DNA of 64,000 nucleotides from JBDTGE01 sp050742975 (GTDB lineage Bacteria; Actinomycetota; Actinomycetes; Mycobacteriales; Jatrophihabitantaceae): NCBI GenBank assembly GCA_050742975.1, contig JBOGDQ010000225.1, positions 12,711 to 76,710 of the forward strand, read 5' to 3'. Shown piece by piece: positions 1 to 7,584 of this stretch (position 1 is its first letter; each line of letters starts with the position of its first letter). The notes under the pieces were generated by a model. It saw only the letters and a program-made list of their open reading frames with translations, ran no database searches and was not told where the DNA came from. The position numbers and the translations under genes were made by a program.

Positions 1-234
1 GGCCGAGTACCGCACCGCGCCGGTTTCGGGATCGACCAGCCCGGGAACGGCCACACCGGCGGCCGCGAGATCGGCGGTCGTCAGCTTCACCGCGACGGTG
101 CGGACGGCGTCCGCGATGTCGCTGCCGTCCCGCGGCGTGGCCAGCGCGAGCTGTTCCTCGAGCGTCCCGTCCGCGGCGAACCGGGCGGCCTTGATGCTGG
201 TCCCGCCGACGTCGATCCCGATCACCGTGGCCAT
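1..234 (-). CDS. ROK-family sugar kinase (N-terminal part, cut by window edge)
   Basis: The 78 visible residues begin MATVIGIDVGGTSIKAARF, the phosphate-1 ATP-binding loop of ROK kinases (glucokinase/N-acetylglucosamine kinase type), followed by the usual AAGVAVPGLVDPETG segment. The ATG at 234-232 overlaps the stop of a short upstream reading frame by one base. MurQ, an SIS sugar-phosphate isomerase and a DasR-like GntR gene lie alongside, so I infer that the substrate is an amino sugar such as GlcNAc or MurNAc. The zinc-binding and substrate residues lie beyond the window, so glucose cannot be excluded. Confidence 0.85.
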   Translation of the reverse strand, partial: MATVIGIDVGGTSIKAARFAADGTLEEQLALATPRDGSDIADAVRTVAVKLTTADLAAAGVAVPGLVDPETGAVRYSA

Positions 235-287
235 CAGCCCTTCACCGCCCCGGCGGTCAGCCCGGTTCGCTTCACGCTCGCCTCCAT
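234..287 (-). pseudogene. Remnant of sugar ABC transporter permease C-terminus
   Basis: A 17-codon frame reads MEASVKRTGLTAGAVKG and its TGA overlaps the ROK start codon. The ending GLTAGAVKG matches, from memory, the common C-terminus of MalG-type carbohydrate ABC permeases, and such transporters often precede a ROK kinase gene. Nothing else of a permease is present before the MurQ gene. I read this as the last codons of a transporter gene left after a deletion. It could instead be a chance coding leader for the kinase. Confidence 0.45.
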
Positions 288-319
288 GCCGTGGACGGGG
301 CCGCTGGGGTGGGCACCCC

Positions 320-358
320 AATTGATCTAGACGAATTGGAGTATTGGCCTAGACCATT
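320..358. promoter_or_regulatory. Two DasR-like (dre) operator candidates
   Basis: Site A at 320-337 centres on TCTAGA inside AATTG...CGAATT. Site B at 343-358 reads ATTGGCCTAGACCATT and differs by one base from the core TGGTCTAGACCA known for Streptomyces DasR. They sit between the murQ end and the ROK gene, where they could control the minus-strand kinase transcript. The GntR gene at 2469 is the likely partner. Confidence 0.55.
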
Positions 359-365
359 TGTATTG

Positions 366-1214
366 TCAAGAGTCCTGCAGAGCCTGGCGAAGACTGGGGT
401 GTGCGGCCGCGCGCTCGGCGGCCGCCGACGGGGTGAGCCCTAGGCTCAGCTGCAGCACCGCGGCCCGCGCGTCGCCGTTGCAGGCGGTGAGTGCGCTGAC
501 GGCCTGCTCGTGCGTGCAGCCCGCGATGTCGGCGACGATCATGGCAGTGCGATCGCGCAGCTTCGCGTTCGCCCCTTCGACGTCGATCATCAGATCGCCG
601 TGCACGCGGCCGAGCCGGGCCATCGCCGTCGTGGTCAGTGCGTTGAGCACGACCTTCTGCGCGGTCCCCGCGGTCAGCCGGGTCGAGTCGCGCAGCACCT
701 CCTCGCCGACCGGCACGGGAACCGCGATGTCGGCGAGTGCGCCCAGCGGCGAGACCGCGACGTTCACCACCGCGATGACCGCCGCGCCGGCATCCCGGGC
801 CCGTTCGGCGATCGCGAGCGTGTACGGCGTGCGGCCGCTCGCCGCGACCGCGACCAGCACGTCGTCGCTGGTGAACGCGAGCCAGATGACGTCGTCGAGC
901 GCGCCCGCCAGGTCGTCCTCGTCCCGGTCGGTGCTCGCCGCACCACCGGCGACCCGCGCCTGGACGAGGCGGCGGTCGAGCCCGAACGTTCCGGGTAACT
1001 CGGCCGCCTCCGCCATCGCGAGCCGCCCGGACGTACCGGCTCCGGCGAACAGCAGCCGCCCGCCCGCCCGCATCCGCTCGGCGATCAGCTCCGCTCCGGC
1101 CGCCAGCTCGACGACGCGTGCCCGGGCGGCGGGCACGACACGCTCCTCGGCCGCGAGCAGAAGCAGCACTATGTCCTCGGCGGACAGGGTGTCGAGCTGC
1201 GGGCGCTCGCTCAC
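366..1214 (-). CDS. murQ: N-acetylmuramic acid 6-phosphate etherase
   Basis: This 282-residue protein is predicted to cleave the lactyl ether of MurNAc-6-phosphate to GlcNAc-6-phosphate in the cytoplasm, a step in cell-wall recycling. It is a single SIS-domain protein with the sugar-phosphate loop AGAGTSGRL at about 57-65 and the MurQ hallmark TTTAMARLGRVHGDLMIDV followed by NAKL. The usual length is near 300. The GTG start at 1214-1212 overlaps the stop of the upstream SIS gene by four bases (GTGA), so the two are translationally coupled. The start could be one codon earlier (GTG at 1217). The kinase and regulator next to it support an amino-sugar role. Confidence 0.93.
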   Translation of the reverse strand: MSERPQLDTLSAEDIVLLLLAAEERVVPAARARVVELAAGAELIAERMRAGGRLLFAGAGTSGRLAMAEAAELPGTFGLDRRLVQARVAGGAASTDRDEDDLAGALDDVIWLAFTSDDVLVAVAASGRTPYTLAIAERARDAGAAVIAVVNVAVSPLGALADIAVPVPVGEEVLRDSTRLTAGTAQKVVLNALTTTAMARLGRVHGDLMIDVEGANAKLRDRTAMIVADIAGCTHEQAVSALTACNGDARAAVLQLSLGLTPSAAAERAAAHPSLRQALQDS

Positions 1215-2251
1215 CACGTCCGGGTGACCTTCGACAGGCCGCGCGGGCGGTCGGGGTCCTCGCCGCGAGTCACCGCGAGCTGCCAGGCCAGTTGTTGCAG
1301 CGGCAGGATTTCCAGGATCGGCAGCAGTTCCTCGCCGACCCCGTCCGACGCGATGGCCAGACCGTGTTCGGAACCCGGACCGTCGGGCGAGCCCACCTGG
1401 AGCACGTCCGCACCCGATTCCCGCAGCCGCTGCACGACCGCAATCATCGCCGATCCGCCCCGTCCGGGGGAGGTCACCGCGATGACGGGAACGTCGGCAT
1501 CGATCATCGCCAGCGGACCGTGCAGCAGGTCTGCGCCGGAGAACGCCTGCGCCGAGACGTAGCTGGTTTCCATCAGCTTGAGCGCGGCCTCGCGCGCGGT
1601 CGGGTACGAGTAGCCGCGCGCAGTCGTGACCAGGCGCGAGGTGTATCGGTAGCGCGCGGCCGCGTCCGCGACGCCGGGGCTGGCCAGGGCGAGCGTCTCG
1701 GCCGCGGCATCCGGCAGGCGGGCCGCGCTGCGGGCAGCGTCCTCGCCGGCCAGCAACAGGTACAGCGCGATCAGCTCCGCGGTGTAGGTCTTGGTCGCGG
1801 CGACCGCCAGCTCGGTTCCGGCCCGCACGTCGACCTGCAGCTCGGCAGCGGACGCGAGTGCCGACTCCGGCGCGTTGGTGACCGCCACCGTCAGCGCTCC
1901 GCACCCGCGGGCGGCCGTCACGGAGTCGACCAGATCGGGTGAGCCGCCCGACTGGCTGACGGCGACGAACAGGACACCCGTGAGGTCGGGCCGGGCGCCG
2001 TACACGGTCATCGACGACGGGGAGGCCAGCCCTGCAGGCAGGCCCAACCGGATCTCGGCGAGGTACTTCGCGTACAGCGCGGCGTGATCGCTCGTTCCCC
2101 GCGCGGCGACGATCACGAACCGCGGCGCCGCTCGGACGATCCGCTCCGCGGCGGCGACGACGCCCGCCGGATCGGCGAGGACCCGACGCAGCATGTCGGG
2201 CTGCTCGGCTATCTCTGCGGCCATCAGCTCGCCGCGTCGGGGCGCGGTCAT
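1211..2251 (-). CDS. SIS-domain GlmS-like sugar isomerase/deaminase
   Basis: The 346-residue product carries two SIS domains, as in the C-terminal half of GlmS, but lacks the glutaminase domain. It has VAARGTSDHAALYAKY and SQSGGSPDL in the first domain and EAALKLMETSY plus LLHGPLAMID in the second, ending in the GlmS-like tail DPDRPRGLSKVTRTW. Proteins of this form act as GlcN-6-P deaminases (NagB-II/AgaS type) or related isomerases. With MurQ coupled behind it, deamination of GlcN-6-P to fructose-6-P is the most economical role, but this is inference. The ATG at 2251 leaves a 200-base control region with two dre-like sites. Confidence 0.85.
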   Translation of the reverse strand: MTAPRRGELMAAEIAEQPDMLRRVLADPAGVVAAAERIVRAAPRFVIVAARGTSDHAALYAKYLAEIRLGLPAGLASPSSMTVYGARPDLTGVLFVAVSQSGGSPDLVDSVTAARGCGALTVAVTNAPESALASAAELQVDVRAGTELAVAATKTYTAELIALYLLLAGEDAARSAARLPDAAAETLALASPGVADAAARYRYTSRLVTTARGYSYPTAREAALKLMETSYVSAQAFSGADLLHGPLAMIDADVPVIAVTSPGRGGSAMIAVVQRLRESGADVLQVGSPDGPGSEHGLAIASDGVGEELLPILEILPLQQLAWQLAVTRGEDPDRPRGLSKVTRTW

Positions 2252-2366
2252 GACGACGACCGCCCGGCCAGGACGCCTGCGAAGCCGAGCAGCAGGCAGG
2301 ACAGCGCGCGATGTCGGATGTCCGGGTCTGTCGGCAAGGCGCGCTCCGTGCTGAAGTACGAGAAGA

Positions 2367-2429
2367 AATGGACTAGACAACTTGGCAGCCTGCCGGGTTA
2401 CGCGGTAGGTGTCAATGGTGTAGACATTG
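2367..2429. promoter_or_regulatory. Two DasR-like operator candidates in divergent promoter region
   Basis: Site C at 2367-2382 contains TGGACTAGACAA. Site D at 2413-2429 reads CAATGGTGTAGACATTG with perfect CAATG/CATTG arms. Both share the TAGAC centre of the pair at 320-358. They lie between the divergent SIS-murQ transcript and the GntR gene, and site D ends 40 bases before the GntR start. This layout fits autoregulation and control of the catabolic genes. Confidence 0.55.
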
Positions 2430-2468
2430 CTACGGTCGTGGGAAGTCCGTGCGGACGAGAGGGGTCAC

Positions 2469-3200
2469 GTGGTTCTCGCATCGAGTGAGCGTGCGCCGCG
2501 CGAGCCCAAGTACTACGTCGTCAAGCGACACCTGCTCGAGCTCATCGGCACGCTGCCGCCGGGCAGTCTCGTGCCGACCGAGCGCGTGCTGACGGTCGAG
2601 CTCGGTACGTCGCGGACGACGGTTCGGCAGGCACTCAGCGAGCTCGTCGGCGAGGGCCGGCTGGTGCGGCGGCAGGGGTCGGGCACCTACGTCGCCGAGC
2701 CGAAGATCAGCTGGCCGCTGCAGATGACCAGCTTCACCGAGCAGGCCGCTGCGGCCGGTTACTCGGCCACGACCGAGTTGCTGGACGCCGGCCGCCGTCG
2801 GGCCGGCGAGGAGATCGCCGGCCGGCTCGGCATCAAGGTGGGTGCACCGGTGTACCTGGTAGAACGGCTGCGCCTGGTCGACGGGGCCGCGATGGCGGTC
2901 GAGACCTCGCACCTGTCCGCCTCGCGATTCCCGGGCCTGGTGGGCAAGCTGCGGCGCGCGTCGTCGCTGTACCGCGTGCTGACCGAGCAGTACGGCGTCA
3001 CGCCGGTCGTCGCCGAGGAGACCATCGAGACGGCGGCAGCGTCACCGCGCGAGGCCGATCTGCTCGACACCGACACCGGCGCGCCGATGCTCGTGCTCAG
3101 CCGGCACAGCTTCGACGCCGAGGGCGTGGCCGTCGAGTGGGTGCGCAGCTGGTACCGCGGCGATCGCTACACGTTCGTCGCGCGGCTGTCCGCCCGCTGA
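2469..3200 (+). CDS. GntR/HutC-family regulator, DasR-like
   Basis: This 243-residue protein has an N-terminal winged helix-turn-helix (LVPTERVLTVELGTSRTTVR then ALSELVGEGRLVRRQGSGTYVA) and a UTRA ligand domain (about 90-240) that in this subfamily binds amino-sugar phosphates. I chose the GTG at 2469 because GAGAGGGG lies five bases upstream; a longer frame upstream would run through operator site D. The local genes (MurQ, SIS deaminase, ROK kinase) and four operator-like sites point to a DasR/NagR-type repressor released by GlcN-6-P or GlcNAc-6-P. Ligand identity is inferred. Confidence 0.85.
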   Translation: MVLASSERAPREPKYYVVKRHLLELIGTLPPGSLVPTERVLTVELGTSRTTVRQALSELVGEGRLVRRQGSGTYVAEPKISWPLQMTSFTEQAAAAGYSATTELLDAGRRRAGEEIAGRLGIKVGAPVYLVERLRLVDGAAMAVETSHLSASRFPGLVGKLRRASSLYRVLTEQYGVTPVVAEETIETAAASPREADLLDTDTGAPMLVLSRHSFDAEGVAVEWVRSWYRGDRYTFVARLSAR

Positions 3201-3218
3201 CGTTCCGGACGGGTCGGC

Positions 3219-3959
3219 TCAGCCGTACTGGCGCTGCTCGTCGCGGCGGTAGCCGAGCGCCGCTGCGGCCGCGAACAGCGCGCCGTACCCCGCGAGCGCG
3301 AGCACCGGATGCACCGGAACGCGGCCGGCCAGGCCGAACTGGATCAGCACGTCGCCCCACTGCCTGGTCGGCAGCCACGGCGCGACCCGCCGCGCCGCGT
3401 CGGGCAGTTCGCTGGTGCTGGCGCTGAACAGGCCGCCGAGGTAGGACAGTGGCAGGTACAGCAGGTTGGTGATCGGCAGCGCGCCCCGCTCGTTCAGCAG
3501 GTAGCCGAGCATGATCCCCAGCAGGCCGAGGGGGATCGCGCCGACCAGCAGCGCGAGCAGGACCCGCAGCCAGGCCAGCGCGTCCAGGTGCAGCGGCGTG
3601 GTGAGCAGCGCGCAGGCGGCCAGCGGGACGAGCGCGACCGCGCCGAATACCAGCGCGACCAGCAGGCGCGCGCAGAACCGCTCGACGGCCGTCGACGGCA
3701 GGGTTCGCACGAACCGTTCCCAGGCGGAGGCGCGATCCGCGGCGATGCCGACGCCGAACTGGAACATGACGATGCCGAGCAGGGCGAACGCGGCGAAGCC
3801 GACGAACACCCCGGACGCGATGCGCGGGTCGCCATGTACCCCGGGCAGCCCGAAGATCAGGAAGGTGACCAGCGGCAGCCCGAGCGAGGGCACCGTGAAG
3901 GCCGGGATATGGGCCAGCTCATCGAGCTGGATCCGGGCGTTGAGCAGGATCCGGCTCAC
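3219..3959 (-). CDS. ABC-2 type transporter permease of the TOMM operon
   Basis: The 246-residue membrane protein has about six hydrophobic segments (for example LPLVTFLIFGLPGV near the N-terminus and VLLALLVGAIPLGLLGIMLGY mid-protein) and an NLLYLPLSYLGGLFS stretch typical of ABC-2 drug/bacteriocin exporters. The GTG start at 3959 overlaps the ATPase stop by four bases. As the last gene of the azole-peptide operon it corresponds to SagH/SagI, but only one permease is present, so it probably forms a homodimer. It ends 18 bases from the convergent GntR gene. Confidence 0.85.
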   Translation of the reverse strand: MSRILLNARIQLDELAHIPAFTVPSLGLPLVTFLIFGLPGVHGDPRIASGVFVGFAAFALLGIVMFQFGVGIAADRASAWERFVRTLPSTAVERFCARLLVALVFGAVALVPLAACALLTTPLHLDALAWLRVLLALLVGAIPLGLLGIMLGYLLNERGALPITNLLYLPLSYLGGLFSASTSELPDAARRVAPWLPTRQWGDVLIQFGLAGRVPVHPVLALAGYGALFAAAAALGYRRDEQRQYG

Positions 3960-4912
3960 CGGGGCGCAGCCGGGGTGAACTGCTGCAGCACTTCGGCGAG
4001 CGGGATCGGCCGCACCTGCAGGCCGGTCGCCTCGGGCACGAGTTGCGCGAGGGCTGCGACGAGCGGCAGCGGCTGGGCGGTGCGCCACTCGACGAGCTCG
4101 ACTCCGGAGTGGGCGTCCGGCGGGAACCGCGAGCCACCGCTGGTTATGGGAACGGCGTCCAGCCGCCGGGCCGCGACCTGCTCCAGCACGCGCGCCCGCC
4201 GCGCCGCGGGCAGGCTCAGCGACACCGAGCTGCCGCCGAGCTGCACCCGGACCTGCTCCAGTGGGCTCTGTAGCACCACGCGCCCGCCGCTCAGGGCAAC
4301 GACCCGGTCGGCGTGGGACTCGATGTCGGCGAGGATGTGGCTGGTGACGAGGGCGGCGCCACCACGATTGGTGTACTCGCGCACCAGCTGCCACGTGGTC
4401 GCACGCGCGGACTCGTCCAGGTTGGTGGTCGCCTCGTCCATGATCAGCAGGCCCGGCGCCCGCAGCAGGCCGAGCACCACGGCGACGCGCCGCTGCTCAC
4501 CGCCGCTCAGACCTCCGGCGCGGCGCTGCAGCAGCGGCCCGACGCCGAGCCGCTCGCAGATCTGTTCGCCCGGCGCCGCCAGCGGGCTGGGTGCACGCTG
4601 GCCGGCGACGAAGTCGAGGCAGCGCCGCACCGTGACCGCGGCGGGCAGGCCGATGTCCTGCGGCACCAGGCTGAACGTGCCGCGGGTGCGCCGGTCGCGG
4701 GGGGTCCGACCGAAGATGCGGGCCAGCCCGGCGTCGGCGCTGCGCAGCCCGCTTGCCACGGCTACCGAGGTGGTCTTGCCGGCGCCGTTCGGGCCAAGCA
4801 GCGCGGTGATCGCTCCGGGCGGGCACTCGAAGCTGACCGCGCGCAGGACCGGTGCCCCCGCGAGCGACTTGACCACACCGTTCAGGCAGAGCGGGGTGGC
4901 CTTGCCTGTCAC
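3956..4912 (-). CDS. ABC transporter ATP-binding protein (SagG-like)
   Basis: The 318-residue ATPase has Walker A GPNGAGKTT at 40-48, Q-loop VPQD near 83-86, signature LSGGEQ at 135-140, Walker B LLIMDE at 155-160 and the switch His in LVTSH. A C-terminal extension of about 100 residues follows, as in ABC-2 exporters of bacteriocins. It energises export of the modified peptide with the permease encoded next. The GTG start at 4912 overlaps the CPBP-protein stop (GTGA). In streptolysin S clusters the equivalent is SagG. Confidence 0.9.
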   Translation of the reverse strand: MTGKATPLCLNGVVKSLAGAPVLRAVSFECPPGAITALLGPNGAGKTTSVAVASGLRSADAGLARIFGRTPRDRRTRGTFSLVPQDIGLPAAVTVRRCLDFVAGQRAPSPLAAPGEQICERLGVGPLLQRRAGGLSGGEQRRVAVVLGLLRAPGLLIMDEATTNLDESARATTWQLVREYTNRGGAALVTSHILADIESHADRVVALSGGRVVLQSPLEQVRVQLGGSSVSLSLPAARRARVLEQVAARRLDAVPITSGGSRFPPDAHSGVELVEWRTAQPLPLVAALAQLVPEATGLQVRPIPLAEVLQQFTPAAPR

Positions 4913-5460
4913 CGGTCCGGCTCCGGGCGGGCGCGCAGGGTCAGCGCGGCGTAGTTGTAGAGGGCGTGGCTGAGCACCGGCCAGCGCAGCCGGTGACCGA
5001 GCAGCGTCGAGCCGGTCCAGGACGTCGTGGTGAGCAGATGGGCCCGCGCGCTCGCCGCACCGTCCCGGCGCAGGTGCAGTGCCATGAACCCGGCCGCGCT
5101 CGCAGCCGCCAGGCCGGCGGTCCCCCGCGCGGTCCGCGGCACGGTGACCGGAGCCCGCCACAGCAGCTCCTCGAACAGCGCGGCGCCGGCCACGTAGCCG
5201 CCGAGCATCAGCCGTCCGAGCGTGGACGGCGGCGGTTGCCAGCGCACATCACCACGTATGACGGTGCAGCCGATCGTCAGCAGCGGACCGGCGAACGCGG
5301 TCGTCGCAGCGGCGATTCGGCGCTCGCGCCGGGGTACGTCGCCGTGCGGCCTTGCCCATCGGTGCTGCGCGAGCAGGTAGGCCGAACTCAGCACCCCGGT
5401 TGCCGCCAGCCGCTGCCCGAGCCGCGCCGCCACGTCGGGCGATGCAGCTGCGCGCGTCAC
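4909..5460 (-). CDS. CPBP (CAAX-protease-like) membrane protein, SagE-like
   Basis: This 183-residue membrane protein shows the ordered motifs of the CPBP/Abi family: EELLWR at 97-102, FMALH at 125-129 and HALYNY at 165-170, which supply the glutamates and histidines of the putative active site. In streptolysin S-type operons SagE occupies this place and is proposed to remove the leader peptide and/or give self-immunity. No other protease or immunity gene is evident in the operon, so it may do one or both jobs here. GTG start at 5460, overlapping the dehydrogenase stop by four bases. Confidence 0.8.
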   Translation of the reverse strand: MTRAAASPDVAARLGQRLAATGVLSSAYLLAQHRWARPHGDVPRRERRIAAATTAFAGPLLTIGCTVIRGDVRWQPPPSTLGRLMLGGYVAGAALFEELLWRAPVTVPRTARGTAGLAAASAAGFMALHLRRDGAASARAHLLTTTSWTGSTLLGHRLRWPVLSHALYNYAALTLRARPEPDR

Positions 5461-6314
5461 CTGCTTTCGCTCTCGGCTACCGGGGCGGAGACGGCCAGCA
5501 GGTACACGCAACTGCGCTCCAGCCCGTCGAGCTCGAGCTGAGCGTCGACCGCCGCGTCGACGAAGCCACCCCAGGGCAGCGAGTCGAGCCCGAGCGCGGT
5601 CGCGACGGTCAGCGCGGCCTGCACCAGGTGACCGGCTTCGAGCAGCGCGAATCGGTACCCGCGCAGGCCGTACTTGGCACGTGAGCGGGCGAACGTCGCG
5701 ACCACCGCGAGCGTGAGTGCCGGCTGCGGCGCCGCGACCGACGCGCTGGCCTGCGCGTGGAAGGCGGGCGGATCCACCTCACCGCGCGGCAGCAGGCCGT
5801 GCCCGATCGGGTCGTAGACGTACGCGCCGCCGGCCAGGCCGTCGACCGCGTGCGCAATGGCAATGACATCGAGCGGGTACATCGCACCGCCCGACGGGGT
5901 GACCCGAAGGCCGGGTCGGCCGGGACCGGCACCGGCCGACAGGCCCAGGATCGCGCCGACCGCGCCCAGATCGAGCGCTCCGCAGCCCGCCGGCAGCCGG
6001 CTGCGACGCCGGTAGCTGAGCGAGCGCAGCTCCACGTCCAGCTCGGGCGGTGAGGGCAACGCGATCCTCGGACCGCTGTGCGCGAGCGCCTTGCGGCCCA
6101 GCGCGAACGGAGCCTCGGCGGAGGTGGCGAGCAGCCGCCCGGCCGGGCCGAGGGCCTGCCCCGGGAAGGCTGCCGCGACCTTCGACGCGGCGTGGAACTC
6201 CTCGGCGAGATCAGCCGGCGGGCCGGTGTCGGCGAGCCCGGGCCCGGGCCCGCGCGGCTCGTAGCCGAAGCTGCGGAGCGAGGCGAACACGGTGGGCGGC
6301 GGTGCGTCGGTCAC
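5457..6314 (-). CDS. SagB-type FMN-dependent azoline dehydrogenase
   Basis: The 285-residue protein belongs to the nitroreductase-fold SagB/ThcOx group: an N-terminal region with EEFHAASK, then LSYRRRSR, the flavin-contact segment VTPSGGAMYPLDV and a C-terminal GLDSLPWGGFVD. Members use FMN to oxidise thiazolines and oxazolines to thiazoles and oxazoles. It follows the YcaO gene after 13 bases, and the CPBP gene overlaps its end. GTG start at 6314. The catalytic Lys/Tyr pair known from BcerB-type enzymes may be the K and Y of RAKYGLRGYRF, but I cannot confirm this by alignment. Confidence 0.88.
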   Translation of the reverse strand: MTDAPPPTVFASLRSFGYEPRGPGPGLADTGPPADLAEEFHAASKVAAAFPGQALGPAGRLLATSAEAPFALGRKALAHSGPRIALPSPPELDVELRSLSYRRRSRLPAGCGALDLGAVGAILGLSAGAGPGRPGLRVTPSGGAMYPLDVIAIAHAVDGLAGGAYVYDPIGHGLLPRGEVDPPAFHAQASASVAAPQPALTLAVVATFARSRAKYGLRGYRFALLEAGHLVQAALTVATALGLDSLPWGGFVDAAVDAQLELDGLERSCVYLLAVSAPVAESESR

Positions 6315-6327
6315 TGCTGGCTCGCTC

Positions 6328-7584
6328 TCACGGGAACGGGTGCGGGTCGGGGTTGACCTGCACGGCGGCGGGCAGCCGCGGGTGGTCCGGGCGGGCGGAG
6401 GTTCCGACGAGCAGCGGGTACAGGCCGGGGACCACGGCGCGGATCACCCAGAGGCCGGCCGCGCGGACCTCGGGGGCGGTCACGTCGACCGCGAAGCAGT
6501 CCAGCCCGGCGGCCGAGGCGCGGGCGAGCAGTCGGCGGCACCCGGTCTCGGGATCGAGCTCAGGCCGCGGTTCGCCGAGATCGACGTTCCGTGGCGCGGT
6601 GCCGCTGCTGCGCAGGAAGTCGAACGCGCCGACGCGCGCATGATCGAGGTAGTACGCGACATGCTCGTCCAGGCCGTCGAGGTCGGCGCTGTCACCGCCG
6701 TCGCTCTCGCTGCGCCGGCCGTCGGCCATCATGTGCATCGCCCAGTGCAGGGTCTGGTGGGCCTCGACCAGCGCCTTGCGGCAGGCGCTGACGAGGTCCG
6801 GATGAGCGGCCGCCCCGACCGCCGCGCCGGGTTGCTGCTCGGCGCCGAACGCGACCGCGAACACCACCGGGACTCCGGTCGGGGAGTCGAGCAGGTACAG
6901 CTCGTAGCGTTCGATCGCGCGGTCGAAGCGAACCTGGTTGCCCCGCCGCCCCGTCCAGCGCAGCGAACTGCGCAGCGGCGTCACCGGCGCGCGGGTGAGC
7001 CAGGTGATCATCACCGCGTCCCGTTCGATGACCTCCAGCAGCGCCGATCGCAGCGCCTGCCAGGGGTCGCCGTGGCAGGCCAGGCCGGTCGATGTCGGGA
7101 TCGCGATCCGGCCGGACTCGTCGTCGTCGCTCAGATAGGCGCGCGAGGCCGCGATCCAGGCCGGCTCGGCGGGTCCGCGGGCGTGCAGCCGGCTTCCGCG
7201 CGCCCAGCGGATCGGGACGCGCTCGATCGCGCTCAGCTCGATCGAGTGATCCAGCCAATCGGGCGCGACCACCGGGTGATCACCGAGTTCGTCGAGCCGT
7301 GCGTGTCGAAGGCGGTCCGCGGGTACAGACGCGGCGGAGTAGCGCTCGACCGCCTCGCCCAGCGCGGCGAGCAGGGACAGCCGAGGGTCGTCGGCCATGC
7401 CGCCGGCGCGGGCGGGGTTGGTCGTTCCGATCAGCGGTCGGGTGTCGCACACCTGGGCGAACGTCGGGGTGAGCCGCGGATGGTCGTACAGCGTCACGCC
7501 GGGATCGACGCGGTGGATGACGCCGACGTCCGGTGAGACGAGCACGGCCAGTGGGCCGGCCCCGTCGAGCGGTTCAGTGATCAC
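6328..7584 (-). CDS. YcaO cyclodehydratase (SagD-like, TOMM type)
   Basis: The 418-residue protein contains the ATP/Mg-binding motifs of YcaO enzymes: ALGEAVERY at 74-82, EVIERDA at 184-190 and EAHQ at 274-277. It ends in the proline-rich PHPFP (414-418), the PxPxP tail needed for azoline-forming YcaO proteins. It uses ATP to activate backbone amides so that Cys, Ser or Thr side chains of the precursor close to azolines. It works with the E1-like protein whose gene overlaps it by 11 bases. GTG start at 7584. This is a stand-alone D protein, as in streptolysin S and plantazolicin pathways, rather than a fused CD protein. Confidence 0.93.
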   Translation of the reverse strand: MITEPLDGAGPLAVLVSPDVGVIHRVDPGVTLYDHPRLTPTFAQVCDTRPLIGTTNPARAGGMADDPRLSLLAALGEAVERYSAASVPADRLRHARLDELGDHPVVAPDWLDHSIELSAIERVPIRWARGSRLHARGPAEPAWIAASRAYLSDDDESGRIAIPTSTGLACHGDPWQALRSALLEVIERDAVMITWLTRAPVTPLRSSLRWTGRRGNQVRFDRAIERYELYLLDSPTGVPVVFAVAFGAEQQPGAAVGAAAHPDLVSACRKALVEAHQTLHWAMHMMADGRRSESDGGDSADLDGLDEHVAYYLDHARVGAFDFLRSSGTAPRNVDLGEPRPELDPETGCRRLLARASAAGLDCFAVDVTAPEVRAAGLWVIRAVVPGLYPLLVGTSARPDHPRLPAAVQVNPDPHPFP

